A stretch of DNA of 64,000 nt from Rhabdophis nuchalis. Lineage: Eukaryota > Chordata > Lepidosauria > Squamata > Natricidae. The translations under genes were made by a program, and so were the position numbers. The notes below the pieces were generated by a model that saw only the letters and a program-made list of their open reading frames with translations, did not search any database and had not been told where the DNA came from. The stretch lies in NCBI GenBank assembly GCA_039707465.1, contig CM077658.1, positions 17,521,074-17,585,073 on the forward strand, read 5' to 3'. Position 1 is the stretch's first letter; every line of letters starts with the position of its first letter. Shown here piece after piece: positions 32,876 through 43,900 of this stretch.

Positions 32876-33616
32876 TATTTAGAAAGATGCTAGTGCTCTT
32901 TCCACGATGTGTGACTTAAGAATGGAAATGCCATGGTAACGCCGCATGCAATTTTGAACAGGACCATAACTATATTTGGAACATTTCCCTATATTTCTTC
33001 CTTTTCATGAACATGTCTCTCCTAGAAACTAGATTTTTTTCAGGGCACGGTTTGGAAACACTGTTTTATTTATTGCAGCACATCAAGTCTATTTCCATCA
33101 GGGTAATCCACCCCCACCCACCCATCAGCCCTTTTAACTTCTGTGTTTATTATTAAAAAGTTGAAGGTTATAATATCTTTGTCGCGAGCATCAAATCCGG
33201 GCCTCTTTTGTTTTACGGTGTTTATGTGCCATCTTAAAAGAGAAACGGGGTGGCTTAGAAGATTCAAACAAAATCAGTTAAAATAACTGTCGTTCTGATT
33301 GAAAAAGGCAATCTGATGCAAATGGCTATGATTTGATATTCAGCAGAGGTTATTCCTGCATGTAGTTTATCCAGTATCACTAAGCAGAATCTACAGCATT
33401 ACATATTCTGCCCAGCATGGAATAAGAAATGTGCTGCCTCTTTTCGTAAAGCTTTCATTACTTAACATTAAACAAGGGTCTGCGTGGATTTTGTTAAGGG
33501 TGGGTTTTCCTCTACCTTAAAGGTCAATTTACTTCTCGGCTTTGACACTCTGGAGATATCAAGCTGATGAAAATGTAATAAGTCTTCCTGGACCCAAGGG
33601 AGTGCAACTATAACAA
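32876..33616. other. Unique sequence, CNE-like toward the right
   Basis: No repeat. The 33480-33600 stretch has balanced composition. Conservation not shown. Confidence 0.25.
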
Positions 33617-33956
33617 AAGATAAAAGTTCCCCTCACACATACGTGCTAGTCGTTCCCAACTCTAGGGGGCAGTGCTCATCTCCATTTCAAAGCCAAAGAG
33701 CCAGCACTGTCCAAAGACATCTGTGTGGTCATGTGGCCGGCATGACTAAATGCCGAAGGCGCACGGAGCGCTGTTACCTTCCCACCAAAGGTGGTCCCTA
33801 TTTTTCTACTTGCATATTTACATGTTTTCAAACTGCTAGATTGGCAAAGCTGGGACAGGAGCTCACTCCATTACACGGTGCTAGGAATTCAAACCGCCGA
33901 ATTGCCAACTTTTCTAATCAACAAGCTCAGCGTCTTAGCCACTGAGCCAACGTGTC
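33617..33956 (-). mobile_element. Full-length Sauria-type SINE
   Basis: Starts on the plus strand with AAAGATAAAAGTTCCCCTCA, then the Bov-B-like tail, body (GGTGGTCCCTATTTTTCTAC) and tRNA-like head (GCGTCTTAGCCACTGAGCC). Confidence 0.87.
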
Positions 33957-35047
33957 CCCCTTCAAAGAATGACAGAAGTCAATAAAAGTTTTAGGTCGTT
34001 GGGTCCAATCCCTTGCTCAATTCAAGACTCCAAATGAAAGTATTTTTGACACACAGTTGACCATCATTCAACAGAGTCCTTCCAGAAGACTGGGGTTCAT
34101 AATTGTATTTCAACCACTGTTCTGATACGTCTTTCTCTAATTCTGAGTTTGGATATGTCTTCCGCTAATTTGGAACGGTGACTCTATATTCTATATTTGG
34201 AGGTCAACAGAAGATAATTCAAGCTGTTCTTTTATATGATATCCCTCCAAATAGGCGAAGTGCATGCTTTCTTATCGGAAATCTCAGCGGAAAACTTAGG
34301 AAATTTAGAATGGAGTAGCACGTCTTAAATGGTGCAAGTCTGCTGTAAATGCCGACTCCAAGCAAAATTGATATTTTTTTTAAAAAAAGGAATGGAATAA
34401 AGAAAAACAATCTCTCCCAATCCCAAGTGGCTTGATTTCACTAAATAAATCAGAGCCTGTTTTCCGTCTAAGTTTTGCTTTGTAGTCCTGGGTTTTGCTC
34501 TCCAGCGCCGACGAAACGCCAGCTCTAAGGAGGCGAAATTGAATTTAATATTCAGCTTTCAACAAATGGTCCCTCGTGAATGGGGAGATTTCCTCTCCCT
34601 TCACCCCCCCCCCCTCCCTCATCTCTTTTCCCCAGAGGCTGAGAGAAAAGCTTGCAACTTGACTGACATTATCTCCTCCTGGGCAGAAACCAATTTCTAC
34701 AAGAACTTAGCAATTTGGAACTTGGAGATAGAACAGGCGTTCGGGGGAATCTTTTTTTTTCCCCCTTTCGCAAATTATAGGTTTGTCATTTAAGAGATTT
34801 AAGCTCGCCGCAAGATTCCCACATCTCATCTTTTTCATTAGAGTTGACATCTTCGACACCCGGGGGATAGGGACGCTCTCTTTGAACACCGCGGCTGTGG
34901 GAATGGAGCGGTTTTTCACCTGGACCTCTCTCTGCCCCCCCAGCTCATCCATCGCAAACCTTAGGTTGCTCAAACGTGACATTTCAATTTTTGGAATTCC
35001 CTTCTACAAATCCACATTAAGCAGAGCTCTGTTACCTAAGTAAGAAT
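33957..35047. other. Unique sequence, CNE-like at about 34430-35045
   Basis: No repeat family recognised apart from short C and T runs (34606, 34751). Frames of 63-91 codons have no recognisable domain. Confidence 0.25.
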
Positions 35048-35215
35048 CAGAGGTGGTATTCTACCGGTTTGGACCAGTTCGGCCGAACCGGTGGCGGAAA
35101 TCACGAACGGCCCCGCCCACCCGCCCTGGCTCTACGGCATCCCATTTGGGCCCTTTTTTTAGCCGAAAATGCATGCAGGCTGAGAGCATGTGCGCGCGCT
35201 CACATTTGCAGGGAA
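35048..35215 (+). mobile_element. GC-rich hAT-like element fragment
   Basis: Begins CAGAGGTGGTATTCTACCGG, then CCAGTTCGGCCGAACCGG. The right end is not found. Confidence 0.5.
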
Positions 35216-35344
35216 GTGAAGTGAATACTACTCCTGGTAAGAACCTGTCGTTGATCTCCCGGTAATGAAAAGAAAAAAGACACTATAAAAATGGGATCCA
35301 TGTGTGAAAGAGAAACAATGAAAATAGGAATAGGTTTCAATAAG

Positions 35345-35560
35345 GAGAATGTTTGGAGCTCAGGGCTGAAATGAAGGGTCCTTGGTGCTCTCTGAGCTTG
35401 GTAGTTTTCTTGCAGATGTGTCATCACCCAAACTCACTAACATCATCTACACGTCAAGAGCAATATCGCTTAACACTGAGGATGATACCAAGGTAGTTTG
35501 GGGGACGACATGTCTGCAAGAAAACCACCAAGCTCAGAGAATAGCAAGGATCTCACAGTC
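35345..35560. mobile_element. Penelope-like inverted-repeat fragment (tentative)
   Basis: The left arm has CTCTGAGCTTGGTAGTTTTC then TTGCAGATGTGTCATCACCC; the right arm has ATGTCTGCAAGAAAACCACC then AAGCTCAGAGAATAGCAAGG. Same design as 10926-11094, with longer spacing between arms. Confidence 0.5.
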
Positions 35561-35590
35561 CTTCTCGTCCTACCCTTGTCCTCCTTCTGA

Positions 35591-35966
35591 TCTGTCTGTC
35601 TGTCTTTCTGTCTATCTATCTATCTATCTATCTATCTATCATCTAGAGATCGATCTTATCTATATCTCTAAATCTATTTATATCTCTATCTCTTTATCAT
35701 GTATTGATCTATCTATATCTCTATCTCTAAATCTAATATCTATCTCTATCGATCTATATACCTAAATTTATTTATATCTCTATCTATCTCTAAATCTATC
35801 TCTAAATCTCTTTATCTATCTACCTACCTACCTATCTATCTATCTATCATATCTATCCTATCTATCTATATCATCTATCTATATCTCTAAATCTATCTAT
35901 CTACCTACCTACCTACCTACCTACCTACCTACCTACCTATCTATCTATCATATCTATCCTATCTAT
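35591..35966. repeat. Compound TATC/CTAC array, left part
   Basis: TATC, TACC and TATATCTCTAAATC-type units. Interrupted at 35966 by a CR1 insertion and resumed at 36718. Confidence 0.92.
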
Positions 35967-36717
35967 AATACAATAATACAATAGCAGAGTTGGAAGGGAC
36001 CTTGTAGGTCTTCTAGTCCAACCCCCTGCATGGGCAGGAATCTTATACCATTTCAGACAAATGGCTGTCTAACATCTTTTTAAAGACTTCCAGGGTTGGG
36101 GCATTCACAACTGCTGGAGGCAAGCTGTTCCAGAGGTTAATTGTTCTTACTGTTAGGAAATTTCTCCTTAGTTCTAAGTTGCTTCTCTCCTTGGTTAGTT
36201 TCCACCCATTGCTCCTTGTCCTGCCCCCAGGTGTCTTGGAGAAAAGTTTGACTCCCTCTTCTTTGTGGCACCCTCTGAGATATCGGAACACTGCTATCAT
36301 GTCTCCCCTGGTCCTTCTCTTCATCAAACTAGACATACCCAGTTCCTGCAGCCGTTCTTCATATGTCTTAGTCTCCAGTCCTCTAATCATCTTGGTTGCT
36401 CTTCTCTGCACTCTTTCCAGAGTCTCCACGTCTTTTCTACATCGTGGCGACCAAAACTGTATGCAGTATTCCAAGTGTGGCCTTACCAAGGCACTATACA
36501 GTGGCATTAACACTTCACGCGATCTAGATTCTATCCCTCTGTTGATGCAGCCTAGAACTGTGTTGGCTTTTTTGGCAGCTGCTGCACACTGCTGGCTCAT
36601 ATTTAGATGGTTGTCCACTAGGATTCCGAGATCCCTCTCACAGTTGCTACTATTGAGCAAGGTACCACCTATACTGTACTTGTGCATTTGGTTTTTCTTG
36701 CCTATATGTAGGACCTT
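35967..36717 (-). mobile_element. CR1 LINE inserted in the TATC array
   Basis: Minus-strand, 5' truncated. The frame at 36043-36687 (214 codons) is uninterrupted and reads MHKYSIGGTLLNSSNCERDL through to the natural stop after MLDSHLSEMV. Near-identical to the copies at 26096 and 46133. Confidence 0.9.
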
Positions 36718-36775
36718 ATCTATATCATCATATGTAGGACCCTATCTATATCATCTATCTATAAATCTATCTATG
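36718..36775. repeat. TATC array, right part
   Basis: Continuation of the array after CR1, including a short repeat of the CR1 junction motif TATGTAGGACC. Confidence 0.8.
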
Positions 36776-36920
36776 AAGAATACTTCTCACAGCTCCTGTT
36801 CAGGGTCCCTTTAAGGGGAGGAGACTTAATGTCTTCCCTCTCTGCCCTTCGACTCAACCCAGAGTCATCCAGACAGAGAACCAAATTAGATTACTGCTGT
36901 GTGACATTTTTTAGATATAT

Positions 36921-37079
36921 GTTAGATTTTTTAAGGGCTGAAAATAAAGAGACCAGGATGGATCCATTTCAGGCTTATTAGCCTTCTTCAGCTGGCCATA
37001 CTCCTTCTACTGGGATTTGAACCAGGGCTTTCCAGCACTTGAGGCAAGCTCCCTATGCCTTGAGCTATCTGGTATCCCT
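36921..37079 (-). mobile_element. tRNA-like SINE candidate carrying a hammerhead ribozyme
   Basis: The minus strand begins AGGGATACCAGATAGCTC, whose TAGCTCAAGGCA resembles an A box (about 37056-37072). The B-box-like CTGGTTCAAATCCCAG lies at 37010-37025. The spacing of these polymerase III boxes is normal for a tRNA head. The hammerhead at 36951-36997 follows 12 nt later, then the tail CCCTTAAAAAATCTAAC. Possible 7-bp flanks GATATAT occur at 36914-36920 and 37080-37086, but that motif is simple. I recognise no named family. Confidence 0.55.
36951..36997 (-). ncRNA. Type I hammerhead ribozyme candidate
   Basis: Read 5' to 3' on the minus strand: stem I strand GGCCAG; core CUGAAGA (fits C3-U4-G5-A6-N7-G8-A9); stem II AGGCU, loop AAUA, AGCCU (5 bp); core GAA; stem III AUGG, loop AU, CCAU (4 bp, giving A15.1-U16.1); then C17, an allowed cleavage residue; then the stem I partner CUGGUC (6 pairs including one G-U). 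Predicted cleavage is between plus-strand positions 36957 and 36956. Stems II and III are loop-closed and stem I is open, the type I form of retroelement ribozymes. Weak points are the A-U pair at 10.1/11.1, A at position 7 and the 2-nt loop on stem III. Activity is inferred. Confidence 0.65.
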
Positions 37080-37121
37080 GATATATCAGCCAATTTACAG
37101 GACTCTTAAATGACTCTTAAA

Positions 37122-37282
37122 ATCTATCTATCTATCTACCTACCTACCTACCTACCTACCTACCTATCTATCTATCATATCTATCCTATCTATCTATATC
37201 ATCTATCTATAAATCTATCTATCTATCTATCTACCTACCTACCTACCTACCTACCTACCTACCTACCTACCTACCTACCTAC

Positions 37283-37320
<38 letters not shown>
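37122..37320. repeat. Compound TATC/CTAC array
   Basis: Contains the same composite as the array around 35966, here uninterrupted: ATATCTATCCTATCTAT directly followed by CTATATCATCTATCTATA. Long TACC and TATC blocks follow. Confidence 0.93.
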
Positions 37321-38005
37321 CAAACTGAACCTGAGCAGGATATGAGACCAAAGAACAAAAATGGTAGCCTGTCATTTAAAAGCAGTTGGAGCATCAAGTC
37401 TTGCTCCTTTAAATCCTGAATCCACCACAGTGTCCTTCATGTCATTTAGCAGAAAGCTGTTTGAGGCGGAATGGGTCAGCCTCATAAATTAATTACAGCC
37501 AGCTTTGTGACCCCTAACCAGCCTAGTTCTTCAATTGCCATCAATTGACTTTCTTCCCATTGAGCCAGGGGCCACCAGCCTGACCTGTCTTACCACCGTG
37601 GGGAGTTTTCCCGATAACAGCAGAATTTGACCCGTTGACATTTGATATGAAACTCTGTTTACCAACCTCTGCCATTGCTCTGGAGGCCGGGAGCAAGTCT
37701 TAAGCTCTGCAACGGCTGTGATTTCAAGACACGTTTTTATTGGCAGCCCAGCCTTCAGATTGTCACTTCTGTTTATCATCTGGGCCATCGATGTGACTTA
37801 TACAGGTGGATTTGGTACTTGGGAGTCCAAATGCAAAAAAGGTCTTGGGGAGACATCAATACCCGAATCCTTCTCATGCTTACTTGCATCTAACACTCAT
37901 TGATTTGAATGCTGCGGTCTTCCGTCCCTCGGTTCTTTTGCAAGTTTTGCAGCTGAACCCCCTAATGAAAACCCACAATCGCGCTAGGATGCAGCATGGA
38001 AATGA
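37321..38005. other. Unique sequence, CNE-like at about 37380-37800
   Basis: Balanced composition with CATAAATTAATTACAGCC and TTTATCATCTGGGCC. No repeat or exon recognised. Confidence 0.3.
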
Positions 38006-38075
38006 ACAGGGGGTGGGATTCAGCCAGTTCGCACCAATTCAGATGAACCGGACCAACTGGACCAATGGGGAAGCG
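38006..38075 (+). mobile_element. GC-rich hAT-like element end
   Basis: Begins CAGGGGGTGGGATTCAGCC, then ATGAACCGGACCAACTGG. Only the left end is recognised. Confidence 0.45.
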
Positions 38076-38740
38076 CCTGATGGATTTGGGGCAAAGTGCC
38101 AGGATCGTAGACAGGGCGAGAATGAGGAGTGCATGGGAGGGGGAAAGGAGAGGGCAGGGATGATGGGCATGGGAGTAGGGGGAAGAAAGGCCCCTCTCAA
38201 TGGCTCACTGTCAGAGAAATGCTTCGACATCTATAAATACCCGGACAACACTGGGTTTTCGGCTAGTCTAGGATAAAACACATCCCTTTTCAAAGTTTAT
38301 TGCTGAAATAATCTAAGAAGTGTTCTGAGTTGTTTGTTGAAGTTTGCACAAAGCCAAAGCTGTATTAAGGGGGAAAGTGTTCTCCAACACATGGTTTCAA
38401 GCCACAAATATCAACTATGGCTGCCTAGCTGCTGTTAGCGGCCTAATAAAAGAGATTGGTGTTGATATACTTCTCTCCATCCTTCTGTCTTCACTCTGCC
38501 TTGCTTAAAGCGGCTGCCTAAGAAAGCCATTTCAGCAGCCAATTACAGAGGACTGTGGGAAATTAAGTCTAGCAATAGTCATTCTCTTGTTATATGATTC
38601 CCATAACAAGGATGGTGAAACTGGCTCTCCAGAAATTTGTTTGCAGGGATAATGGATATCCCACATTTAGCAAACCAAATCTTACTTTGGGTGGCACAGA
38701 CGTCAATGTACACCTTACATCCAGTGAACTTAAAATAGCA
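38076..38740. other. Unique sequence
   Basis: No element or exon recognised. Confidence 0.35.
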
Positions 38741-39290
38741 GAATAATAGAGTTGGAAGAGACCTTAGAGGTCTTCTAGTATGGCCCCCCTGCTCGAGTAA
38801 GAGACCCTACTTCAGACCAACGGTTGTCCAATGTCTCCTTAAAAACCTCCAGTGTTGAAGCGTTCACAATTTCTGGAAGGAAGTTGTTCCACTGAATAAG
38901 TGTTCTAACTGTCAGGAAATTTCTCCTTAGCTCTAAGTTGCTTCTCTCCTTGAGTAATTTCCATTGCTTCTTGCCCTACCCTCAGGTGCTTTGGAGAATA
39001 GCTTTGCTCCCTCTTGTTTGTGGCAGAGATATTGGAACACTGCTATCATGCCTCCCCTAGTCCTTCTTTTCATTAAACCAGACATATCCAATTCCTGCAA
39101 GCGTTCTTCCTATATTTTAACCTGCAGTCCCCTAATTCTCTTTGTGGTTCTTCTCTCCACTCTTTCTATAGTCTCAACTTCTTTTTTTAATGTCATGGCG
39201 ATCAAAAGCTGGATGCAGTATTCCAAGTGTGGTCTTCTCAAGTCATTATAAATGATACTAACCCTTCACGCGATCTTGGTTCTATCACTA
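38741..39290 (-). mobile_element. CR1 LINE fragment, diverged
   Basis: The plus strand begins AGAATAATAGAGTTGGAAGA and continues with the CR1 3' and ORF2 C-terminal order (TCAGGAAATTTCTCCTTAGC, CAGTATTCCAAGTGTGGTC). More diverged than the copies at 35967 and 46133; frame broken. Confidence 0.82.
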
Positions 39291-39587
39291 ACTATCTAAC
39301 ATTTGATATTTGGATTTTATTGCATGTATGGCCCACCTTTTCTTAGGAACTAAAGTTATATCGCATGCATAAAAATCTGTTCTCCACTTATTTTCAGAAG
39401 AGCCATTTGGTAGGTCATTCTAGAGCAGGAAGAACAAAAACACAACTGCATGGTGCACCTGCTTAAATTTGACTGCAAATCCATCCATTTTTCAGATGTG
39501 GGGTGATGTGCTAACATTCCTGCTTCACTCCTTAACTCCATTGAAACAGTCAAAAATTCAATTCAAGCCCTTACCCAGCCTTCCCCT
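39291..39587. other. Unique sequence
   Basis: No element recognised. Confidence 0.3.
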
Positions 39588-40081
39588 TTGTTGTTAGTTG
39601 CAAAGTCATGTCCGACCCATCCCGACCCCATGGACAACATTCCTCCAAGCCTTTTTGTCTTCTACCATCCTCTGGAGTCCATTTAAGCTCATGCCTACTG
39701 CTTCGTTGACTCCATCCAGCCACCTCATTCTCTGTTGTCCCCTTCGTCTTTTGCCCTCCATCGTTCCCAGCATGAGGCTCTTCTCCAGGGAGTCCTTCCT
39801 TCTCATTAGGTGGCCAAAGTCTTTGAGTTCCCTCTTCAGGATCTGGCTTTCTAAAGAGCAGTCAGGGTTGATCTCCTCTAGGACTGACCGGTTTGATCAC
39901 CTTGCAATCCAAGGGACTTGCAGGAGTCTTCTCCAGCACCATAGTCCAAAAGGCCTCCATTCTTTGGCGCTCAGCCTTTCTTATGGTCCAACTTTCACAG
40001 CCATCCATTGCAACTGGGAAAACCATTGCCTTGACTAGATGCACTTTCCCCTTACGGTCCAGCAAGAACATTTTCTGCTGA
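39588..40081 (-). mobile_element. Bov-B (RTE) LINE 3' end
   Basis: Minus-strand frames read FLLDRKGKVHLVKAMVFPVA, MDGCESWTIRKAERQRMEAF and RRKDSLEKSLMLGTMEGKRR, with frameshifts between. The 3' tail is CAACTAACAACAA after TCGGGATGGGTCGGACATG. 5' truncated. Confidence 0.88.
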
Positions 40082-40727
40082 AAAGCTCCTCTTTGCTTTG
40101 GGTTTATATTTCATCCTCTTCAGCTGAGATTGCAGCATTAGAGGGTAAATAGAGGATTTTACAGAACGGATTCCATATATACATGCAGTGCTGCTGGCTG
40201 GCTTAATGGCTACATGTTATGATACTTTAATCTTTGTCATGGTTAATATTCAACACCACCTTTTTTTTCTGGAGTTTTGCTCCTATTAATGCAACATGCC
40301 TTTGAAGTCTGCTTCAAATGTACCTCTTTCTGTATCCAAATCAGCCTAATGTTTAAAACAAAACAGGGTGCTAGGAAGAGGGTAATAATTGTCTTTTACT
40401 CCAATAAGTTATTCTCTCTAATTACAGGATTCCTTGTTAATGTTTGCAATGGGGAGCCACATTTATTTGGCACCTCCCTGCTGACTTTCATTCAACCTTC
40501 TAGCTTATTGTTCTCCCTAGGATAATAAATAGATTTATTTTCTTATGGCTTACCTTTTTTTAGCTATTGTCATACTGGGAAGAATATCCTCAATGGGACA
40601 AAAGAATATCAGATACAATCACCAATTCTAATCTCTCTTTTTTTTCAGAACCATGGAAAGCTCACTTTTCATCCTCAGCAAGACCACATATATGCTCTTT
40701 GTAGCAATACAATCATCAATCAATCAA
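40082..40727. other. Unique sequence
   Basis: No element or exon recognised. CTGAAGA near 40119 has no stem partners (see rejected items). Confidence 0.35.
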
Positions 40728-41103
40728 GCAGAATAGAGTTGGAAGGGATCTTGGAGATCTTCTAGTCCAGCCCCCTGCCCAAGCAGGAGACCCCATACAA
40801 TTTGAGACAAGTGGCTGTCCAGTCTCTTCTTAAAAACTTCTAGTGATGAAGCACCCACAACGTCTGAAGGCAAGCTGTTCCACTGGTTAATTGTCCTCAT
40901 TGTTAAGAAGTTTCTCCTTAATTCAAAGTTGCTTCTTTCCTTGATTAGTTTCCATCCATTGTTTCTTGTCTTGCCTTCTCATGCTTTGGAAAATAAGTTG
41001 ACCCACTCCTCTTTGTGGCATCCCCTCAAATACTGAAACTTTGCTATCATGTCACCCCCTAGTCCTTCTTTTGCCTAGACTAGCCATACCCAATTCCTGC
41101 AAC
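40728..41103 (-). mobile_element. CR1 LINE fragment, diverged
   Basis: The plus strand reads AGCAGAATAGAGTTGGAAGG, TCTTCTAGTCCAGCCCCCTG, TGGCATCCCCTCAAATACTG and further CR1 order. Frame broken. Confidence 0.82.
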
Positions 41104-41267
41104 AATTTCATGTTTATCATTGGTTGCAAAAGACAACTGTTCAAAAGCATCTTTCTCATCACCCATCATGAAGATACCATGCCTGATTAATAGATCCAAA
41201 GAATACAAACCAGGTATAATATGACACTCCAAAATTTCTTCCGGATTTGTGGGATGCCAAAGTACAG

Positions 41268-41404
41268 GTAGTCCTCAACGTACAACCAAAACTGAGTCTA
41301 AAATTTCTGTTGCTAAGCGAGATAGTTGTTCAGTGAATTTTCCTCCATTTTATCACTTTTCCTCCCACAGTGGTTAAGTGAATCATATGTCATATTAGTA
41401 ACAT
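41268..41404 (+). mobile_element. Tigger-like DNA transposon fragment
   Basis: Starts CAGGTAGTCCTCAACGTACA preceded by TA. The interior matches the family (TTTCTGTTGCTAAGCGAG). The right end is lost. Confidence 0.55.
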
Positions 41405-41406
41405 GT

Positions 41407-41680
41407 TTATTTTTATTTTATTTTATTAAATTTATACCCCGCCCTTCTCCTTGTTAGGACCCAGGGTGGGGCACAGGCATCTTAAAAACACAAAATACAA
41501 TAAATATCAATTAAAATGTAATTAAATTCATTAACCCGTGCTAAAAACCCAATATTAAAAACCCTACCAAATTACAAATTTCCTTAAAAAGTCAGAAACG
41601 GGGGGCTATCCTAGGCCGGCTTGTTGGAATAAGTACGTCTTAAGACGTTGGCGGAAGAGGCGGAGGTCCAAGATGTTGGT
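41407..41680 (-). mobile_element. L2-like LINE tail, subfamily A
   Basis: The plus strand has ATTAAATTTATACCCCGCCC, CTTCTCCTTGTTAGGACCC and GGCCGGCTTGTTGGAATAAG. Near-identical over about 240 bp to 52499-52742. Confidence 0.75.
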
Positions 41681-41697
41681 TAAGAGATGTAGATGTT

Positions 41698-41790
41698 GCT
41701 TGTTAGAGAGCTAGGAGCTCGCCCCATCACATGGCATCCGGGTCACGAACGCCTGGCTGTCAGCTTTCCAGCATCTTTAACTGCTGAGCC
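41698..41790 (-). mobile_element. tRNA-like SINE fragment
   Basis: The minus strand reads GGCTCAGCAGTTAAAGATGC then GTTCGTGACCCGGATGCC, resembling a tRNA head and B box. It lies between two L2 tails. Confidence 0.4.
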
Positions 41791-42043
41791 ATTTATTTAT
41801 TTATTTATTTCGATTTGTATAACCGCTCCTTCTCCGTCGAGATGGACTCAGGGCGGTGCACAGGAAATTAAAATCAATAAATAGCAATAAATACAGTAAT
41901 AATATCTCAAATGAATTAAACTAAGAACCTGTGCTAAAACATTCCCATTAAAATTCTAAAATACCTTTACTCATTGGCTAAAATTAAATTGTGTCAGAGC
42001 TCTAAGCTCTAAGCTAGACCGGCTTGATGGAAAAGATACGCCA
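41791..42043 (-). mobile_element. L2-like LINE tail, subfamily B
   Basis: The plus strand has (TTTA)n, AACCGCTCCTTCTCCGTC and GACTCAGGGCGGTGCACAGG, then GACCGGCTTGATGGAAAAGA. Distinct from subfamily A. Confidence 0.7.
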
Positions 42044-43409
42044 TCATGCTCCTGGAGTTACTTTAGGTCCTCGTGATTCAAAACAAGCCTTTTTTGTTGT
42101 TGCTGCTGTTGCTGAGATGGAGGCTTAACCATTGATATTTATTCCCTTGAAGTTCAGCAAACTATGGATGGGTAGATGTTCAACAAAACAGAGGAAGAGC
42201 AGCTGGGTGGAATTCGATGGAATTTTGAAAAACAAGAATCAAACTTCTCTCGGTGTTGTTCAGATGGAAGCTTAGCTGTCAAGATTAGCCGGGGCTCCTG
42301 AAGATGATTTCAGCACCGTCCTTTTTACAAACTCTGACAGCGCCGTGATTAAGATTAAGCAAAACGATTTCTGATGTTCCATTCTTACAAGGGTGGGAGT
42401 TTCGTCACGCTCCTCTGGCCGCAATGCAGCTGCTCTTTTGAGCAAAAGCAAGATTCCGTTTAAATCTCTCCCCATCCCGTTGCAAGGTTGTGTGCCAGAA
42501 TTTATGCACGGGATGGGCTAGGTGTGCGAATGTGCACGGCATGGCCCTGCCACGGGGAAGTAGCACTGGGCCTCTTTCTTTCTTCCATCTCTCTGAGCAA
42601 AATCTTAGAATTCACGTCGCGTCTCCAATTTAGTCCTAGGCAGTTCTCTCAATACCGTTTGATTTCAAAGCTATTTCCTATAAATCCTCAGCCATCGGGC
42701 CATGTTTTGTTATTAATACCTTTAATCTGACCCTGGGTATGAAATGTAGTGCCGTGTGATTTTCAACAGATCCAGCCAGTCAAGATTGCTGCTCTCTGTC
42801 TCTAATGCAAGCTTTTTTTTTTTCCCTTCTCTTTATTTCGGCGGGAAAGGCTGGCTCGGGTGGGGAGAAGTAATAAATACGCTCGATAGATTAAGGACAG
42901 GTAGAAGAAGCCGAGTCACTCAGGGCTGCCTTGAAAATGTTGCTCTGAGTTATGAGGCTTGGGGTGATCCCCCCTCTCCCTCCTCCCCATTGGCCCATAA
43001 AATAAACAAAATGGAAACATATGATTTGCGTATCATGGACAAGTCAAACATTTCCTGCATTGCTGCTTATTAATTTTTCCCTTATGAATATTTAACCATA
43101 GAATAGCAGCACCTTGGGTGTTCGGAGAAGATAAAAGGTTTCTGTCGAGCGTCACCATCAAGCCATCCCTTCAGATGGATGAGCTAAAGATGAAAGAGCA
43201 AGGGAGAAAATTCACAGCACCCTGGAGCCTCGGATTTCTCCGAGCACAGCTCACCACTGCTCTGACGGTGGAAAGAACGGGTGTACCGATTGTCATGCTT
43301 GTTTCACCAATGTTCCAGGTAGGCCTCGACTTATGGCTGCCAGTGGGAACAGATTTCCCGTTGCTAAGAGTTTGGCCAATGTTATGACCTTTTTTTCTGC
43401 CATTATAAC
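42044..43409. other. Unique sequence, CNE-like at about 42480-43330
   Basis: No repeat family recognised. Short frames on opposite strands overlap and show no recognisable domain. Confidence 0.25.
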
Positions 43410-43609
43410 AATAGTGATAGCCCTTAGACTTATACACTGCTTTACCGCTCTAAGTGGTTTACAGAATCCTAACCCTAACACGCAAACCCTAAACAATCTA
43501 GTTCCTTCTTTGACCGACCTCAGAAGGATGGAAGGCTGAGTAAACCTTGAGCCTGGTGAGGATCGAACTGTTGGCAGAGGAAAGAATGAATCTGCAATAC
43601 TGCATTCTA
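43410..43609 (-). mobile_element. Family-2 SINE, interrupted (first part)
   Basis: The plus strand reads GCCCTTAGACTTATACACTG, GGATGGAAGGCTGAGTAAAC and GAGGATCGAACTG, the reverse of the family-2 body and head. It continues at 43901-43917 beyond a Bov-B insertion. Confidence 0.8.
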
Positions 43610-43900
43610 GAGGAGATCAACCCTGACTGCTCTTTAGAAGGCCAGATCCTGAAGAGGAAACTCAAAGCCACTTAATGAGAAGGAAGGACTCCCTGGAGAA
43701 GAGCTTCATGCTGGGAACGATGGAGGGCAAAAGAAGAAGGGGACGACAGAGAAGGAGGTGGCTGGATGGAGTCACCAAAGCAGTCAGCGTGAGCTTCAAT
43801 GGACTCCAGAGGATGGTAGAGGACAGGAAAGCCTGGAGGAACATTCTTCATGGGGTCATGATGGGTCAGACATGACTTCGCAACTAACAACAACAATTAT
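43610..43900 (+). mobile_element. Bov-B LINE inserted in a SINE
   Basis: Plus-strand 3' end: GAGGAGATCAACCCTGACTG through GGTCAGACATGACTTCGC and tail CAACTAACAACAACAA. The frame reads RRKDSLEKSFMLGTMEGKRR and NGLQRMVEDRKAWRNILHGV. A 6-bp repeat ATTCTA flanks it (43604-43609, 43901-43906). Confidence 0.88.

Noticed and set aside
40115..40135. CTGAAGA on the minus strand with GAAAU downstream
   Set aside because: No stem II or stem III pairing can be drawn.
43450..43500. CCTAACCCTAAC as interstitial telomere repeat
   Set aside because: Too short and not the TTAGGG register; it lies within a SINE body.
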